A stretch of DNA of 51,770 bases, taken from positions 14,537-66,306 of the forward strand of contig DIRE01000043.1 of NCBI GenBank assembly GCA_002426575.1, read 5' to 3'. The translations under genes were made by a program, and so were the position numbers. This document shows positions 44,758 to 51,770 of the stretch, in pieces. The notes beneath the pieces were generated by a model. That model was not told the DNA's origin. It worked only from the letters and a program-made list of their open reading frames with translations, and did no database searches. Position 1 is the stretch's first letter, and each line of letters starts with the position of its first letter. This stretch comes from Clostridiaceae bacterium UBA5444 (lineage in GTDB: Bacteria; Bacillota; Clostridia; Clostridiales; Oxobacteraceae).

Positions 44758-46116
44758 CTACCCAATCAATACCTTTTCTTCAGGATATTTAATAGATGAA
44801 CCATTCTTTAATTGTTTTTGTGCAAAAGCAAATGCTAAAGTTAGTGGTCCAACTCTTCCTATATACATTGTCGCTATAATTATTATTCTTCCAATAGATG
44901 TAAGCCTCGATGAGAAGTTAAGGGATAACCCAACTGTTCCAAAGGCTGAAACTGTTTCATATACAATTTCTATTAGCTGTGCGCCTTGTTCAGTCATTGA
45001 TAGTATTAGTATATCAACTATAATTATAGTTAAACTAATTGCAACCAGTGATAAGGCTCTATATATAAGTTCTTTTGGTATTCTCCTACCAAATACTTCT
45101 GTATCTTCTCTGCCCTTAATAACTGATATTACAGTAAAGAACAAAATGGCGAATGTGGTCGTTTTTATACCACCGCCTGTTGACCCTGGAGATGCTCCTA
45201 TATACATCAGTAAAATAGTTACTAATTTAGATGGCATAGTCATTTGTGTTGTATCAATTGTATTAAACCCTGCCGTCCTTGGAGTTACAGAAGCAAAAAA
45301 TGATGCAAGTACTTTTCCATTTGGTGATAATGGTTTTAATGTATTAGGATTATTATATTCTAGTAAAAAGAAAAATAATGCACCGCCTAAAATCAATGCA
45401 GCTGTTGTAATAAGTACTATCTTTGTATGAAGAGATAACTTTTTTAAGTCTCTATTCATATATAGCTCTGATTGAACAGTAAATCCAATTCCTCCAATTA
45501 CTATAAGAGACATAATCGTTACATTAACAATTATGCTTTCCTGATAAGGCATCATATTCCTAAAACCACCTATAAGATCAAAACCTGCATTGCAATATGC
45601 AGAAACGGCATGGAATATACCAAAATATATGCCCTTTAAAAATCCGTAATCTGGTATAAACCTTGTAGATAAAAGTATTGCACCAATACCTTCTATGGTA
45701 AATGTACCTATTAATGTATACTTTGCTAATTTTACAAGCCCTTGTATTGAAAATGAATTTAATGCTTCCTGCATTACGAGTCTCTCTCTAAGTGTAATCC
45801 TTCTTCCAAGGAGAAATGCTGTTAAAGTAGCAAATGACATAAATCCAAGTCCACCTATCTGTATTAAAAGCATTATTACTATCTGCCCAAATATACTCCA
45901 ATATGTGCCCGTATCAACAACTACTAAACCAGTAACGCATACGGCCGATGTTGAAGTAAAAAGAGATGATAGAAATGGTGTGCTTTCTCCACTTGCAGAT
46001 GAAATTGGTAGTGTAAGAAGTATGGCACCTATTAAAATAACTGTTAAAAATCCTACCGCCAGTATTTGAACTGGTTTTAATCTTTTTATTATAGATAATC
46101 TTTTATCGCTTTCCAT
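44758..46116 (-). CDS. ktrB: Potassium uptake membrane subunit KtrB/TrkH family
   Basis: The 452-residue membrane protein has four membrane-pore-membrane repeats typical of Ktr/Trk/HKT channels. Pore segments lie near TSTSAVCVTGLVVVDTG (55-70), HAVSAYCNAGFDLIGG (167-182), ASVTPRTAGFNTIDT (274-288) and ETVSAFGTVGLSLNFS (386-400), each with the selectivity Gly. It imports potassium, probably with sodium coupling, together with KtrA. The start follows a 70-bp gap after rplT, which holds the rplT terminator; no clear promoter is visible in the gap. Confidence 0.94.
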   Translation of the reverse strand: MESDKRLSIIKRLKPVQILAVGFLTVILIGAILLTLPISSASGESTPFLSSLFTSTSAVCVTGLVVVDTGTYWSIFGQIVIMLLIQIGGLGFMSFATLTAFLLGRRITLRERLVMQEALNSFSIQGLVKLAKYTLIGTFTIEGIGAILLSTRFIPDYGFLKGIYFGIFHAVSAYCNAGFDLIGGFRNMMPYQESIIVNVTIMSLIVIGGIGFTVQSELYMNRDLKKLSLHTKIVLITTAALILGGALFFFLLEYNNPNTLKPLSPNGKVLASFFASVTPRTAGFNTIDTTQMTMPSKLVTILLMYIGASPGSTGGGIKTTTFAILFFTVISVIKGREDTEVFGRRIPKELIYRALSLVAISLTIIIVDILILSMTEQGAQLIEIVYETVSAFGTVGLSLNFSSRLTSIGRIIIIATMYIGRVGPLTLAFAFAQKQLKNGSSIKYPEEKVLIG

Positions 46117-46146
46117 ATATCCTCCGAATATGACTAAATATAGTTA

Positions 46147-46180
46147 AAAAATAACAAAGACCTATTAAATAGGCCTTTCG
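46147..46180 (-). terminator. Terminator after rplT
   Basis: On the minus strand AAAGGCCTATT pairs with AATAGGTCTTT around a very small loop, followed by GTTATTTTTT. It ends the infC-rpmI-rplT operon 7 nt past the rplT stop. Confidence 0.88.
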
Positions 46181-46186
46181 TTTATA

Positions 46187-46540
46187 CTAAAGTTGTTCTT
46201 TTGCAACGCTTACAAGTTCTGCAAAAGCTTGGCTATCACTGATTGCCATATCTGATAACATTTTTCTATTTATTTCTACTCCTGCAAGTCTTAATCCATT
46301 CATGAACCTTGAATAAGATAATCCGTTAGCTCTTGAAGCTGCATTAATTCTTGTAATCCATAGCTTCCTATAATCCCTTTTCTTTAGTTTCCTACCTGTA
46401 TATGAACTTCTTAAAGCCCTCATAACTGCTTCATTGGCTGGTCTATATATTTTGCTCTTTCTGCCATAATAGCCTTTTGCGAGCTTTAATATCTTCTTAT
46501 GCTTCTTTCTAGCATTCACTGCTCCCTTTACTCTTGCCAT
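46187..46540 (-). CDS. rplT: Large ribosomal subunit protein bL20
   Basis: The 117-residue protein opens MARVKGAVNARKKHKKILK and contains YYGRKSKIYRPANEAVMRAL, KKRDYRKLWITRINAA and NGLSYSRFMNGL in shorter pieces; length and sequence match bL20. It binds 23S rRNA early in assembly and, in Bacillus, represses its own operon by binding the leader RNA. It lies 27 nt downstream of rpmI. Confidence 0.98.
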   Translation of the reverse strand: MARVKGAVNARKKHKKILKLAKGYYGRKSKIYRPANEAVMRALRSSYTGRKLKKRDYRKLWITRINAASRANGLSYSRFMNGLRLAGVEINRKMLSDMAISDSQAFAELVSVAKEQL

Positions 46541-46567
46541 TTAAATTACCTCCTTTATACATCAATC

Positions 46568-46765
46568 TTATTTGTATGGTATCAGTTGTTTTACTGTTCT
46601 TGCTTCTGTCTTATCTACATAACCGGTTTTTCTAAGATTTCTCTTTCTCTTAGTAGTTTTCTTAGTTAGTATATGGCTTCTAAAAGCCTTTCCCCTTTTT
46701 ACTTTTCCTGTTGCAGTCAATCTATATCTTTTTGCCGCACCCCTGTGTGTTTTCATTTTTGGCAT
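46568..46765 (-). CDS. rpmI: Large ribosomal subunit protein bL35
   Basis: The 65-residue basic protein has the family opening MPKMKTHRGAAKRYRLTATG, then GKAFRSHILTKKT, and a C-terminal KTEARTVKQLIPY, as expected for bL35. It lies between infC and rplT with 28- and 27-nt gaps, the universal order for this operon. Confidence 0.98.
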   Translation of the reverse strand: MPKMKTHRGAAKRYRLTATGKVKRGKAFRSHILTKKTTKRKRNLRKTGYVDKTEARTVKQLIPYK

Positions 46766-46793
46766 AACGATTTCCTCCTCTCTATATTGAAAG

Positions 46794-47312
46794 CTATTTT
46801 TTATCCTTTTTAGGTTTAAGAATCATAATCATGTTCCTACCCTCAAGCTTAGCTGGTTTTTCAATATCACCAGAATCCTTTAATTTTTCTGCAAACTGAC
46901 TAAGAAGCTTTTGTCCTTGGCCTGAATAATCTGCTTCTCTTCCTCTAAATCTAACTGTAACCTTTACCTTGTCTCCATCATTTAGGAATCTCTCAGCATT
47001 CTTTGCCTTTACATTTAAATCATGCTCTTCTATATTTGGACTAAATCTAATCTCTTTTACATTTATTACTTTCTGATTTTTTCTTGCTTCTTTTTCTCTC
47101 TTTGTTATTTCATAAATGTGTTTACTATAGTCCATGATTTTACATACAGGCGGCTTTCCCTGCGGAGAAATCATAACAAGGTCTAACTGCTTACTTTCAG
47201 CTAAATCAATAGCCTTTTTTGTAGGAACAATGCCAAGCTGCTCCCCATCTGAATCAATCAGGCGGATTTCTCTTTCCCTGATTTCTTCATTAACTAACAA
47301 ATCTTTATTAAT
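46794..47312 (-). CDS. infC: Translation initiation factor IF-3, AUU start
   Basis: The 172-residue IF-3 has an N-terminal domain (LLVNEEIREREIRLIDSDG), a linker helix (KREKEARKNQK) and a C-terminal domain (FRGREADYSGQGQKLL). IF-3 binds the 30S subunit and rejects wrong start codons. I place the start at ATT 47312, encoding the residue before NKDLLVNEE. GGAGGTG (47319-47325) is 6 nt upstream, and Bacillus-type IF-3 begins at this point. The in-frame ATG at 47327 overlaps the ribosome site, and the longer frame to 47489 would run through the leader terminator. The AUU codon allows IF-3 to limit its own synthesis. Confidence 0.93.
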   Translation of the reverse strand: MNKDLLVNEEIREREIRLIDSDGEQLGIVPTKKAIDLAESKQLDLVMISPQGKPPVCKIMDYSKHIYEITKREKEARKNQKVINVKEIRFSPNIEEHDLNVKAKNAERFLNDGDKVKVTVRFRGREADYSGQGQKLLSQFAEKLKDSGDIEKPAKLEGRNMIMILKPKKDKK

Positions 47313-47327
47313 AGCCTTCACCTCCAT

Positions 47328-47473
47328 AAAAAAATAAAAGCGGATAGACAAAGCTACCCGCAATAATACACAAAGTATAATCTGTATATCAACATTAACC
47401 CTAAGAATATGGATTAACCAATAAGTTAAACCAATTATAAGGTGAGAAGCGGAAAACTTCCTCTTTATTTTAC
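47328..47473 (-). promoter_or_regulatory. L20-type autoregulatory leader of infC-rpmI-rplT with terminator
   Basis: The roughly 145-nt leader contains GAGGAAGTTTTCCGCTTCTCACC and a later GGTTTAACTTATTGGTTAATCC, resembling the L20 leader of low-GC Gram-positives. It ends in a terminator: GCGGGTAG (47354-47361 on plus) with CTATCCGC (47340-47347) and a U-rich tail up to 47328, just before the infC ribosome site. L20 binding would favour termination. Confidence 0.82.
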
Positions 47474-47479
47474 TATTGA

Positions 47480-47508
47480 ATTCTAACACTACATAATAAA
47501 CTTGTCAA
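47480..47508 (-). promoter_or_regulatory. Sigma-A promoter of the infC operon
   Basis: TTGACA (47503-47508) and TAGAAT (47480-47485) on the minus strand, 17-nt spacer. It lies directly after the thrS stop, so infC has its own promoter. Confidence 0.82.
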
Positions 47509-47511
47509 TAT

Positions 47512-49422
47512 CTATTCTGCTACTTTACCATTAATTTTTTGATTTATCATGTCTAAGAATTCATCTATAGTCATAGTACCCATATCTCCAAGCTTTCTAT
47601 GCCTTACTGAAACTACACCCTTTTCCATCTCTTTATCTCCAACAACAATCATATAGGGTATCTTCTCCATTTGAGCTTCTCTTATTTTATATCCTATTTT
47701 TTCATTTCTAAGGTCTACTTCTACCCTAATATCATCATCTAAAAGCTTATTTTCTATGGTTTTTACATAATTTATTTGATTATCAGTAATATTCATTATC
47801 TGAACCTGTACTGGTGCAAGCCAAACTGGAAAAGCTCCGGCATAGTTTTCAATTAATATACCTATAAATCTTTCAATACTGCCGAATATTGTTCTATGAA
47901 TCATTACAGGTCTATGCTTTTCTCCATCAGGGCCTATATAACTTAAATCAAATCTCTCAGGCATCTGGAAATCTAGCTGTATTGTACCGCACTGCCATGT
48001 ACGACCAATACTATCTTTAAGGTGGAAATCTATTTTAGGGCCATAAAATGCTCCATCCCCTTCGTTTAGTTTGTATTCAAGTTTTGCTGCGTTTAATGCC
48101 TCAATTAATGAATTAGTTGCATGTTCCCAATCTTCATCAGATCCCATTGAGTTTTCAGGCCTTGTTGACAATTCAACATGGTAATCAAATCCAAATAGTT
48201 TATAAACATAATCAGTAAGCCTTATTACCCCTAATACCTCTTCCTTAATCTGATCTGGAGTCATAAATATATGTGCATCATCTTGAGTAAAGTTTCTAAC
48301 CCTCATAAGCCCATGGAGTGCTCCTGATAGCTCATGTCTATGAACAAGTCCTAGTTCTCCAAGCCTTATTGGCAATTCTCTATAGCTATGCATCTTATTT
48401 TTATAAACAAGTATTCCTCCAGGGCAGTTCATTGGCTTTATAGCATAGTTTTCTCCATCTATCTTTGTAAAATACATATTTTCCTTATAATGATCCCAGT
48501 GTCCAGATCTATGCCATAATTCCTCATTTAATATTATAGGAGTTTTTATTTCTTTATATCCATTTCTAACATGTATTTTTCTCCAGAAACTTTCAAGCTC
48601 ATTTCTTATTACCATTCCCTTTGGATGAAAGAAAGGAAATCCTGGTCCTTCATCTTGTATACTAAATAAGTCTAGTTCTTTTCCAAGCTTTCTATGATCT
48701 CTCTTTTTGGCTTCCTCAAGCATATTTAAATATTCATCAAGTTCGCTTTTTTTAGTAAATGAGCTTCCATAAATCCTTTGAAGCATTTTATTATTCTCAT
48801 TGCCTCTCCAGTATGCTCCTGCTACAGATAAAAGCTTTATTGCCTTTACCTTCCCAGTTGATTGTAGGTGAGGTCCTGCGCAAAGGTCTGTAAAACCTCC
48901 TTGCTTATAAAAAGATATGCTGGCATCCTCTTGGAGATCATTTATAAGCTCTACCTTGTATGGCTCACCTTTTTCTTCCATAAATTTTACTGCTTCATCC
49001 CTTGGAAGATAAAATTTTTCTAGTTTAAGATCCTCTTTAATAACCTTTTTCATTTCTGCTTCTATTTTGTCAAGTATTTCCTGAGTAATAACAAAGTCAG
49101 CATCAAAATCGTAGTAAAATCCATTTTCAATTGCAGGCCCTATTGCTAACTTTACATCAGGATATAGTCTTTTTACTGCTTGTGCAAGTATATGAGATGA
49201 TGTATGCCTAAATATTCTTTTACCCTCATCATCATTAAATGTTAAAATGGAAACCTCTGAATCACATTCAATTTTATCATTAAGTTCAAAAGTTTTGCCA
49301 TTTACTGTTGCACCTAAAGCAACCCTTGCGAGCCCCCCACTTATATCATTTGCTATTTCATAAACTGTAACTCCTGATTCATATTCTTTGATTGTTCCAT
49401 CTTTTAGCCTTATATTTACCAT
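47512..49422 (-). CDS. thrS: Threonine-tRNA ligase
   Basis: The 636-residue class II enzyme has an N-terminal TGS domain (1-62), an editing domain with HTSSH near residue 73 and CAGPH near 180, a catalytic core with MNCPGG near 333 (zinc Cys), RHELSGALHGLMRVRNFTQDD in pieces, and MIHRTIFGSIERF near 508 (zinc His). The anticodon-binding domain starts near PVWLAPVQVQ. It charges tRNA-Thr and hydrolyses Ser-tRNA-Thr. It is preceded by its own T-box leader and promoter, and followed by the infC promoter. Confidence 0.98.
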   Translation of the reverse strand: MVNIRLKDGTIKEYESGVTVYEIANDISGGLARVALGATVNGKTFELNDKIECDSEVSILTFNDDEGKRIFRHTSSHILAQAVKRLYPDVKLAIGPAIENGFYYDFDADFVITQEILDKIEAEMKKVIKEDLKLEKFYLPRDEAVKFMEEKGEPYKVELINDLQEDASISFYKQGGFTDLCAGPHLQSTGKVKAIKLLSVAGAYWRGNENNKMLQRIYGSSFTKKSELDEYLNMLEEAKKRDHRKLGKELDLFSIQDEGPGFPFFHPKGMVIRNELESFWRKIHVRNGYKEIKTPIILNEELWHRSGHWDHYKENMYFTKIDGENYAIKPMNCPGGILVYKNKMHSYRELPIRLGELGLVHRHELSGALHGLMRVRNFTQDDAHIFMTPDQIKEEVLGVIRLTDYVYKLFGFDYHVELSTRPENSMGSDEDWEHATNSLIEALNAAKLEYKLNEGDGAFYGPKIDFHLKDSIGRTWQCGTIQLDFQMPERFDLSYIGPDGEKHRPVMIHRTIFGSIERFIGILIENYAGAFPVWLAPVQVQIMNITDNQINYVKTIENKLLDDDIRVEVDLRNEKIGYKIREAQMEKIPYMIVVGDKEMEKGVVSVRHRKLGDMGTMTIDEFLDMINQKINGKVAE

Positions 49423-49448
49423 TCTATTCCCTCCTATTTTTTATATTC

Positions 49449-49677
49449 AAAAAATAAAAAACCCCCATCCTACAAGGGACGAGAGTATAATATTCCCGCG
49501 GTTCCACCCAAATTGATAAAAACCCACTTAATGCTTTAACGCTGCATGCGCATATCCCTACTCAATTCAAGTATGAACTCAAAGGTGGTTTTCAGCTTAC
49601 AATACCAAGAAATGCTTTCAGCCTATGGCATTTCCTCTCTAATGGCTGTACATGACCTACTCTTCCTCATCATCGTT
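49449..49677 (-). promoter_or_regulatory. T-box leader, predicted tRNA-Thr responsive
   Basis: The T-box core TGGGTGGAACCGCGG on the minus strand lies at 49496-49510. The terminator follows, with CTCGTCC pairing GGATGGG and a TTTTTT run. Upstream, GAAAACCACC supplies a likely ACC specifier (49587-49589) followed by A, at the position matching UUC in the pheS leader. This fits Thr. The leader fills the 294-bp gap between ytxC and thrS. Confidence 0.92.
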
Positions 49678-49683
49678 TTTAAC

Positions 49684-49712
49684 ATTATATAACTTTTTAA
49701 TACCCCTGTCAA
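49684..49712 (-). promoter_or_regulatory. Sigma-A promoter of thrS
   Basis: TTGACA (49707-49712) and TATAAT (49684-49689) on the minus strand with a 17-nt spacer, immediately after the ytxC stop. Confidence 0.88.
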
Positions 49713-49716
49713 CTAG

Positions 49717-50661
49717 CTACAGCTTATTAATTGGTGTTTTGCTAATACATAGTTCGCATCCATAGCATACCTTAACCCTATCACCAAATATACCTTTTAT
49801 AGTATTAATTAATTCCTTGTTCCGAGTATGGTGGAGGTTATGAATTATAACATAGCGGGGGGCAACTGTTATCAAGGAACTTATTAAAAGGTCATCGCAA
49901 TTCATATCTCTAGAGTCGTATAAACCAGCAAAATCCTTTAGCAGTTCATTTGTTATATCGTTCCCATTACAATCGTAAATATAATATTTTCCTTCTGAAT
50001 TTATCAATATATTAACTATTTCTATTATGCTCTCTTGCATCTCTACAAAATATTTTAATAGTTTAATAAATTCGTTGTATTCCTTTTCAACAAGGTATTC
50101 CTCAACCACTTTAGTAACTATTGATTCTATTTTATTAAAGTATTCTTTTAATCTAAACCTGACAAATCCATCTAGTATTATATCAGTGTTCTCATTTAGA
50201 TATTCCACAATTTTATTTATAGCAAAACTCTTTTTATCTATATAAAGCAGAAGCTCATCATCAGATGTATAATCTCCATTTAGTATATTCATACACCTTC
50301 TGCAAATTTCAGCTGACTCATCCTTTTTCAAATAGCTATACTTTTCTTTTATAGCCTTATTTATTATGTTCCCATCAATTTTTAAGGATATAATCTGGTA
50401 TAAAACCTCTGCTAAGTCATCAATAAACTTCTTTTTGACCTCTACAGTTGTCTCTTTTATATTAAATCTTATATATTTAACGCAAACCCCAGCCCCAGCC
50501 TCGTCAGCGTCTTTTTCTTCATTTTCTATTTCAATTCCTTTATTAATAAACCGTAGGTATAGTTTATTTAGCTCCTCGTAAATATCTAAACCGTTACTAT
50601 TCCCACCGTTTTCTTGTATACTCCATTTTTTGGGCGAAAATCCAATAGATAAAAAAGCCAC
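49717..50661 (-). CDS. ytxC: Sporulation-associated protein YtxC
   Basis: The 314-residue protein fits the YtxC family (PF08812) and sits upstream of thrS as in Bacillus. It is mostly helical, with a central RFRLKEYFNKIESIV near residue 165 and FIKLLKYFVEMQESIIEIV in pieces near 200. The conserved C-terminal half has DLLISSLITVAPRYVIIHN and a Cys motif CYGCELC near the end. The family is conserved in spore formers but its molecular role is unknown. I chose GTG 50661, with GGGAG 8 nt upstream; the ATG at 50679 overlaps that site. A sporulation-type promoter lies upstream. Confidence 0.8.
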   Translation of the reverse strand: MAFLSIGFSPKKWSIQENGGNSNGLDIYEELNKLYLRFINKGIEIENEEKDADEAGAGVCVKYIRFNIKETTVEVKKKFIDDLAEVLYQIISLKIDGNIINKAIKEKYSYLKKDESAEICRRCMNILNGDYTSDDELLLYIDKKSFAINKIVEYLNENTDIILDGFVRFRLKEYFNKIESIVTKVVEEYLVEKEYNEFIKLLKYFVEMQESIIEIVNILINSEGKYYIYDCNGNDITNELLKDFAGLYDSRDMNCDDLLISSLITVAPRYVIIHNLHHTRNKELINTIKGIFGDRVKVCYGCELCISKTPINKL

Positions 50662-50684
50662 TAGTCTCACTCCCTTCATTGATT

Positions 50685-50712
50685 ATTATATGTCTATGAA
50701 GGTTTCGTATAC
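50685..50712 (-). promoter_or_regulatory. Candidate sigma-E-type promoter of ytxC
   Basis: On the minus strand GTATAC (50707-50712), a 14-nt spacer and CATATAAT (50685-50692) resemble the mother-cell sigma-E pattern (ATA element, then CATAcAAT). TATAAT is also a sigma-A -10, but no TTGACA-like box lies 17 nt upstream. Confidence 0.35.
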
Positions 50713-50800
50713 AGGTAATAAATATTATGATAGTAGAATTAATATAATATTTTATATATATTAACAAATTTAAAACTTATATGAAAAGCATAAAATACAA

Positions 50801-50835
50801 AACGTGAAGTGTGAAGCGTAAATCGTAAATCAAGT
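50801..50835. repeat. Degenerate 7-bp tandem repeat
   Basis: Five heptamers in a row: AACGTGA, AGTGTGA, AGCGTAA, ATCGTAA, ATCAAGT. They lie just past the stop of the gene at 50837 and before the ytxC promoter. Nothing else is visible in 50713-50800. Confidence 0.65.
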
Positions 50836-50836
50836 T

Positions 50837-51586
50837 TTAAATTTGTTTAAGTGGTATGAAGGTTCCTATATCAGACATGGTATTTTGACTAAGTGATATG
50901 ATATTTACCCCATGCCTGGTGGCAAACTCCATTATTTTTTTGTAATCTGGATGTTTAGTTACATTCCCCGAAAAAGCCAAAGTATCATTAGATACAAATC
51001 CAGACGCTCCTCCTATGAATCCATAGTTAACTCCTTTAAGTTCAATAAATCCGCTTCTAATTTTCAGTATATCAAAATTATATTTCGATAATGTGTTATA
51101 TATTCCTTCATCAGAAACAATTAATGCATCCTCTGCCACAATACATATTGAACATTTAGAATACCCTTGATTAGTATCTATAATATTAACTCCCCTATCT
51201 TTAAGTGAGTCTAGAAGATATTCATCAGTATATTTAATATTGCATACCGCATTTTTACCTATCCTTGCAACATTATATGCTATGTCCTCAGGGTATTTTG
51301 CTCCAACCTTTTTTCTTCCCTTTATAACATTAAATTCATTGCTTTCAAGATCTGAAATTATACTATAAGGAGTGTTTGGAGCTGCAATAATATCTTTCCC
51401 ACCTAAATGGTGAATTAAAACATCTGGGTGATATGATATTGCATCATAAAGCTCTGTACATTTTTCAGTTAAAATCAGCTTAATATCCCTCTTTTTAAGT
51501 TCTAGCTTTATTGAATCTTCGGCTCTTCCATCTATTATTCCTAATGAAACTTTCCCCTTTGGTATATTTGGGTTATCAATATACAT
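50837..51586 (-). CDS. Conserved clostridial protein, DUF6873/GME-fold-like
   Basis: The 249-residue soluble protein has repeated strand-turn-helix units, recalling GME (amidinotransferase-like) folds. Distinct pieces are HHLGGKDIIAAPNTP near residue 59, VGAKYPEDIAYNVARIG near 93, NQGYSKCSICIVAEDALIVSDEG near 138 in pieces, and GVNYGFIGGASGFVSNDTLAFSG in pieces near 187. I recall this as an uncharacterised family (DUF6873), but no enzyme activity can be assigned. GGAGG lies 9 nt before the ATG. It stands alone between tRNA-Cys and ytxC. Confidence 0.6.
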   Translation of the reverse strand: MYIDNPNIPKGKVSLGIIDGRAEDSIKLELKKRDIKLILTEKCTELYDAISYHPDVLIHHLGGKDIIAAPNTPYSIISDLESNEFNVIKGRKKVGAKYPEDIAYNVARIGKNAVCNIKYTDEYLLDSLKDRGVNIIDTNQGYSKCSICIVAEDALIVSDEGIYNTLSKYNFDILKIRSGFIELKGVNYGFIGGASGFVSNDTLAFSGNVTKHPDYKKIMEFATRHGVNIISLSQNTMSDIGTFIPLKQI

Positions 51587-51622
51587 TTGTTTATACCTCC
51601 AAAATTTAAAATAAATAAATTT

Positions 51623-51642
51623 GGACAGATTCAGGACAGATT
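51623..51642 (-). promoter_or_regulatory. Candidate operator: two GGACAGATT repeats 11 bp apart
   Basis: GGACAGATT occurs at 51623-51631 and 51634-51642, one helical turn apart, 37 bp before the start of the gene ending at 50837. The factor is unknown. Confidence 0.3.
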
Positions 51643-51674
51643 TAAAAATTAAATAGCTGCTTTTCTATATATGC

Positions 51675-51709
51675 TAAAGCCCTGTAACCTTAATGGTTAC
51701 AGGGCTTTA
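51675..51709. terminator. Hairpin terminator after tRNA-Cys
   Basis: A perfect 15-bp stem, TAAAGCCCTGTAACC with GGTTACAGGGCTTTA, around a 5-nt loop, starts 4 nt past the tRNA CCA end. U tracts are short on both strands, so efficiency is uncertain. Confidence 0.8.
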
Positions 51710-51712
51710 ATT

Positions 51713-51770
51713 TGGAGGCGACACCCAGATTCGAACTGGAGAATAGAGGTTTTGCAGACCTCTGCCTTAC
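51713..51770 (-). tRNA. tRNA-Cys (anticodon GCA), 5' part beyond window
   Basis: On the minus strand the anticodon stem-loop is AGAGGT-CTGCAAA-ACCTCT with anticodon GCA. The T arm is TCCAG-TTCGAAT-CTGGG. The acceptor 3' strand is followed by the discriminator U and an encoded CCA (51713-51715). U73 and GCA identify tRNA-Cys. The D arm and 5' acceptor strand are cut off by the window end. Confidence 0.95.

Noticed and set aside
46117..46186. Cyclic di-AMP riboswitch before ktrB
   Set aside because: The gap is only 70 bp and is mostly occupied by the rplT terminator, far too short for a ydaO-type element.
47328..47489. N-terminal extension of infC starting at 47489
   Set aside because: It would read through the -10 region, the L20-type leader and its terminator, has no ribosome site, and does not resemble IF-3.

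Overview
The window looks like chromosome of a low-GC, spore-forming Firmicute of the Clostridium type. The DNA is AT-rich with AGGAGG-like ribosome sites. It has tRNA-dependent T-box leaders before pheST and thrS, an infC-rpmI-rplT operon with an L20-type leader, a ytxC sporulation gene beside thrS, and the order pheST-zapA-U32 peptidase-mutS2 seen in clostridia. Almost every gene is on the minus strand. The exceptions are a secreted propeller protein at about 5.6 kb and an amino acid decarboxylase at about 26.2 kb.

Region 1 (1-25.8 kb) is a surface-polysaccharide locus. It encodes a membrane phosphoglycosyl transferase that would start the lipid-linked unit, a WecG/TagA-type transferase, four GT4 glycosyltransferases, two O-antigen ligase/polymerase-like membrane proteins, two MurJ-family flippases, two nucleotide-sugar dehydrogenases, a WbpI-like 2-epimerase, a Gfo/Idh oxidoreductase, a hexapeptide acyltransferase, a PglF/CapD-type dehydratase, an orphan solute-binding-like protein and a TPR protein. 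The WbpA-, WbpB-, WbpD- and WbpI-like proteins fit the route to a diacetamido-mannuronic acid sugar, but no aminotransferase is present. No Wzz/CpsCD tyrosine-kinase system is visible. The 5-kb left end (an M20 dipeptidase-like protein, WecG, MurJ and a GT4 enzyme) is separated from the rest by a 0.5-kb noncoding stretch. It is bracketed by two oppositely oriented copies of an unusual palindromic intergenic repeat.

Region 2 (25.8-33.5 kb) holds an Orn/Lys/Arg decarboxylase preceded by a terminator hairpin in its leader, two unrecognised genes, a phosphate butyryltransferase-like gene without its kinase, two overlapping GNAT genes, and a wall-bound amidase with three CWB2 repeats.

Region 3 (33.5-51.8 kb) is housekeeping: mutS2, a U32 (RlhA/YhbU-type) hydroxylation protein, zapA, pheT, pheS with a Phe T-box, an SpoU-type RNA methyltransferase, ktrA and ktrB potassium uptake, rplT, rpmI, infC (AUU start), thrS with a Thr T-box, ytxC, a conserved clostridial protein and a tRNA-Cys cut by the window end.

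The best leads are these: the M20 dipeptidase homolog has lost most metal and catalytic residues; the palindromic repeat family has a nested 54-bp segment between 9-bp direct repeats; one UDP-sugar dehydrogenase lacks the usual active-site aspartate; and there is a cluster of perfect palindromes at 19.99-20.04 kb. Many start codons were moved from the longest ORF to match the ribosome site, as stated per gene.
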